A program made the position numbers and the translations under genes. Below the pieces are notes generated by a model. The model saw only the letters and a program-made list of their open reading frames with translations. It had not been told where the DNA came from and did no database searches. From Actinomycetes bacterium (GTDB lineage Bacteria > Actinomycetota > Actinomycetes > Actinomycetales > Cellulomonadaceae): a stretch of 7,259 bases of DNA. Location of the stretch: assembly GCA_023425905.1 (NCBI GenBank), contig JAFABT010000370.1:1-7259 (forward strand). Direction: 5' to 3'. Shown one piece after another: positions 6,016 to 7,259 of the stretch (within the stretch, counting starts at the first letter, position 1; each line of letters starts with the position of its first letter).

Positions 6016-7259
6016 ATGACCGTGACCGCCGGGGACGTCCCGCACCCGCTCGTCGTGCGCACCGTCGCCCTTCCTGACTTGCACGACGCGTCCGACCCCA
6101 AGGGCGCCGTCGCCGACCCTGCCGACCTGCTCGGACTGCTGCCGCGCGAAGCCCCCCTCGCCTGGGTGCGCCGGGGCGACGGGCTCGTCGCGTGGGGCGA
6201 GGCCGCGCGCATCGAGGTGGGCGCCCGTGGCCTCGTGGGGACGGCGGCGGCCCGGTGGCGGTCCCTCGTGCAGCAGGCCATCGTCCGCGACGAGGTCGAC
6301 GTGCCCGGGTCGGGCCTCGTCGCCTTCGGGTCGTTCCCCTTCGACCCCGACCACCCCGACGGCGGCGTCCTCGTGGTGCCGCGCGTCGTCGTCGGTCGAC
6401 GCGGCGGGACGACGTGGCTCACGACGATCGACACCGCGGCGCACCTCGGCCCCGCGCCCACCCTTGCGACGAGCGGCGCGCGGGTGCCCGGCGCGCCCGA
6501 CGACGACGCGCCGTCCTGCCCTGGTGACGTCACGTACCTGCCGGGGTCGCACACGCACGACGAGTGGCGGGTCGCGGTCGAGCGGGCGGTCGCCGCGATC
6601 CGCGACGGGCAGGTCGACAAGGTCGTGCTCGCGCGGGACGTCGCGGCGGAGACCGTCGACCCGATCGATCCCCGATGGCTGCTCGAGCGGCTCGCGAACC
6701 GCTACTCGGCGTGCTGGACGTTCTCGGTCGACGGACTCGTCGGTGCGACGCCCGAGCTGCTCGTGCGGTCGGAGAAGGGCCTCGTCATCTCGCGCGTCCT
6801 CGCGGGGACGGTGCAGCGCACCGGGGACGACGACGCGGACGTCGCGCGGGCCGCGATCCTCGCGCGGTCCTCGAAGGACCTCGAGGAGCACGAGTACGCG
6901 GTCGCCTCGCTCGCCGACGCCCTCGCACCGTTCTGCTCGACGACGAACGTGCCCGAGTCCCCCTTCGTCCTCCATCTTCCCAACGTGCTCCACCTCGCGA
7001 CGGACGTGACGGGCGTGCTCGCACAGCCCGCGCCGTCGGTGCTCGAGCTCGCCGAGGCGGTCCACCCGACCGCCGCGGTGTGCGGCACCCCGACATCTCG
7101 CGCCCGCGACCTCATCGACGAGATCGAGGGCCTCGACCGCGCGCGCTACGCGGGCCCGGTGGGCTGGATCGGCGCCGACGGCGACGGCGAGTGGGGCATC
7201 GCCCTGCGGTGCGCCGAGCTCTCCCGGACGGACCCCAGGTCGATCCGCCTCTTCGCGGG
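6016..7259 (+). CDS. menF: Isochorismate synthase, 3' end outside window
   Basis: Chorismate-utilising enzyme that converts chorismate to isochorismate, the entry to menaquinone synthesis, in the cytoplasm. The frame is open from ATG 6016 (MTVTAGDVPHPLVVRT) to the window edge, giving 414 complete codons. Active-site features, aligned by eye with EntC/MenF: general base K202 in DKVVLARDV, general acid E247 in GATPELLVR (44 residues before E291, as between E197 and E241 of EntC), Mg-binding E291 in KDLEEHEY, then LHLATDVTGVL, HPTAAVCGTP (350-359) and GPVGWIGADGDGEWGIALRCAEL ending in RLFAG. The base Lys points to water attack (isochorismate) rather than anthranilate synthase. About 30 C-terminal residues, including the second Mg-binding Glu of the family, are missing. 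Divergent from menG, so MenF is a better guess than a siderophore-type EntC/DhbC, though sequence alone does not exclude that. Confidence 0.92.
   Translation, partial: MTVTAGDVPHPLVVRTVALPDLHDASDPKGAVADPADLLGLLPREAPLAWVRRGDGLVAWGEAARIEVGARGLVGTAAARWRSLVQQAIVRDEVDVPGSGLVAFGSFPFDPDHPDGGVLVVPRVVVGRRGGTTWLTTIDTAAHLGPAPTLATSGARVPGAPDDDAPSCPGDVTYLPGSHTHDEWRVAVERAVAAIRDGQVDKVVLARDVAAETVDPIDPRWLLERLANRYSACWTFSVDGLVGATPELLVRSEKGLVISRVLAGTVQRTGDDDADVARAAILARSSKDLEEHEYAVASLADALAPFCSTTNVPESPFVLHLPNVLHLATDVTGVLAQPAPSVLELAEAVHPTAAVCGTPTSRARDLIDEIEGLDRARYAGPVGWIGADGDGEWGIALRCAELSRTDPRSIRLFA

Noticed and set aside
5926..7065. Minus-strand open frame opposite menF (about 379 codons)
   Set aside because: Arg/Asp/Gly-rich antisense shadow; the plus-strand frame carries the isochorismate synthase active-site residues and is open to the window edge.
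1..7259. Search for CRISPR arrays, tRNAs, insertion sequences, direct repeats and defence genes
   Set aside because: Nothing seen: genes are tightly packed, the gaps are all under 130 bases, and no repeated units or transposase-like frames appear.

Overview
The window is very GC-rich (roughly 70% by eye) with strong G/C preference at third codon positions. It carries the respiratory/menaquinone gene neighbourhood seen in many Actinobacteria. The protein sequences, the use of menaquinone and the separate nuoC and nuoD genes fit a high-GC actinomycete. A cellulomonad-like member of the Micrococcales is my best guess, but it is not proven.

Layout. Positions 1-3688, minus strand: the start of a complex I (NADH:quinone oxidoreductase) operon in the order nuoA-nuoB-nuoC-nuoD-nuoE. 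The genes are tightly packed with 1- to 4-base overlaps from nuoB onward, and nuoE runs off the left edge. Positions 3738-5063, minus strand: a geranylgeranyl-reductase-family flavoprotein, most likely the menaquinone side-chain reductase MenJ, 49 bases upstream of nuoA and probably cotranscribed with it. Positions 5064-5187: a 124-base gap with competing hairpins after menG, a DtxR/IdeR-like dyad, and candidate -10 boxes for menJ-nuo. Positions 5188-5892, minus strand: demethylmenaquinone methyltransferase (menG/ubiE). Positions 5893-6015: a divergent intergenic region. Positions 6016-7259, plus strand: isochorismate synthase (menF), cut by the right edge and probably translated from a leaderless message.

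How it fits together. MenF makes the first committed intermediate of menaquinone synthesis. MenG performs the ring methylation that completes menaquinone. MenJ saturates part of the isoprenoid tail, and complex I delivers NADH electrons to that quinone while pumping protons. The window thus links making, tailoring and using the quinone.

I found no mobile element, CRISPR array, RNA gene or clearly new system. The coding content is conserved housekeeping. The points worth a second look are in the two short intergenic regions and at the start codons.
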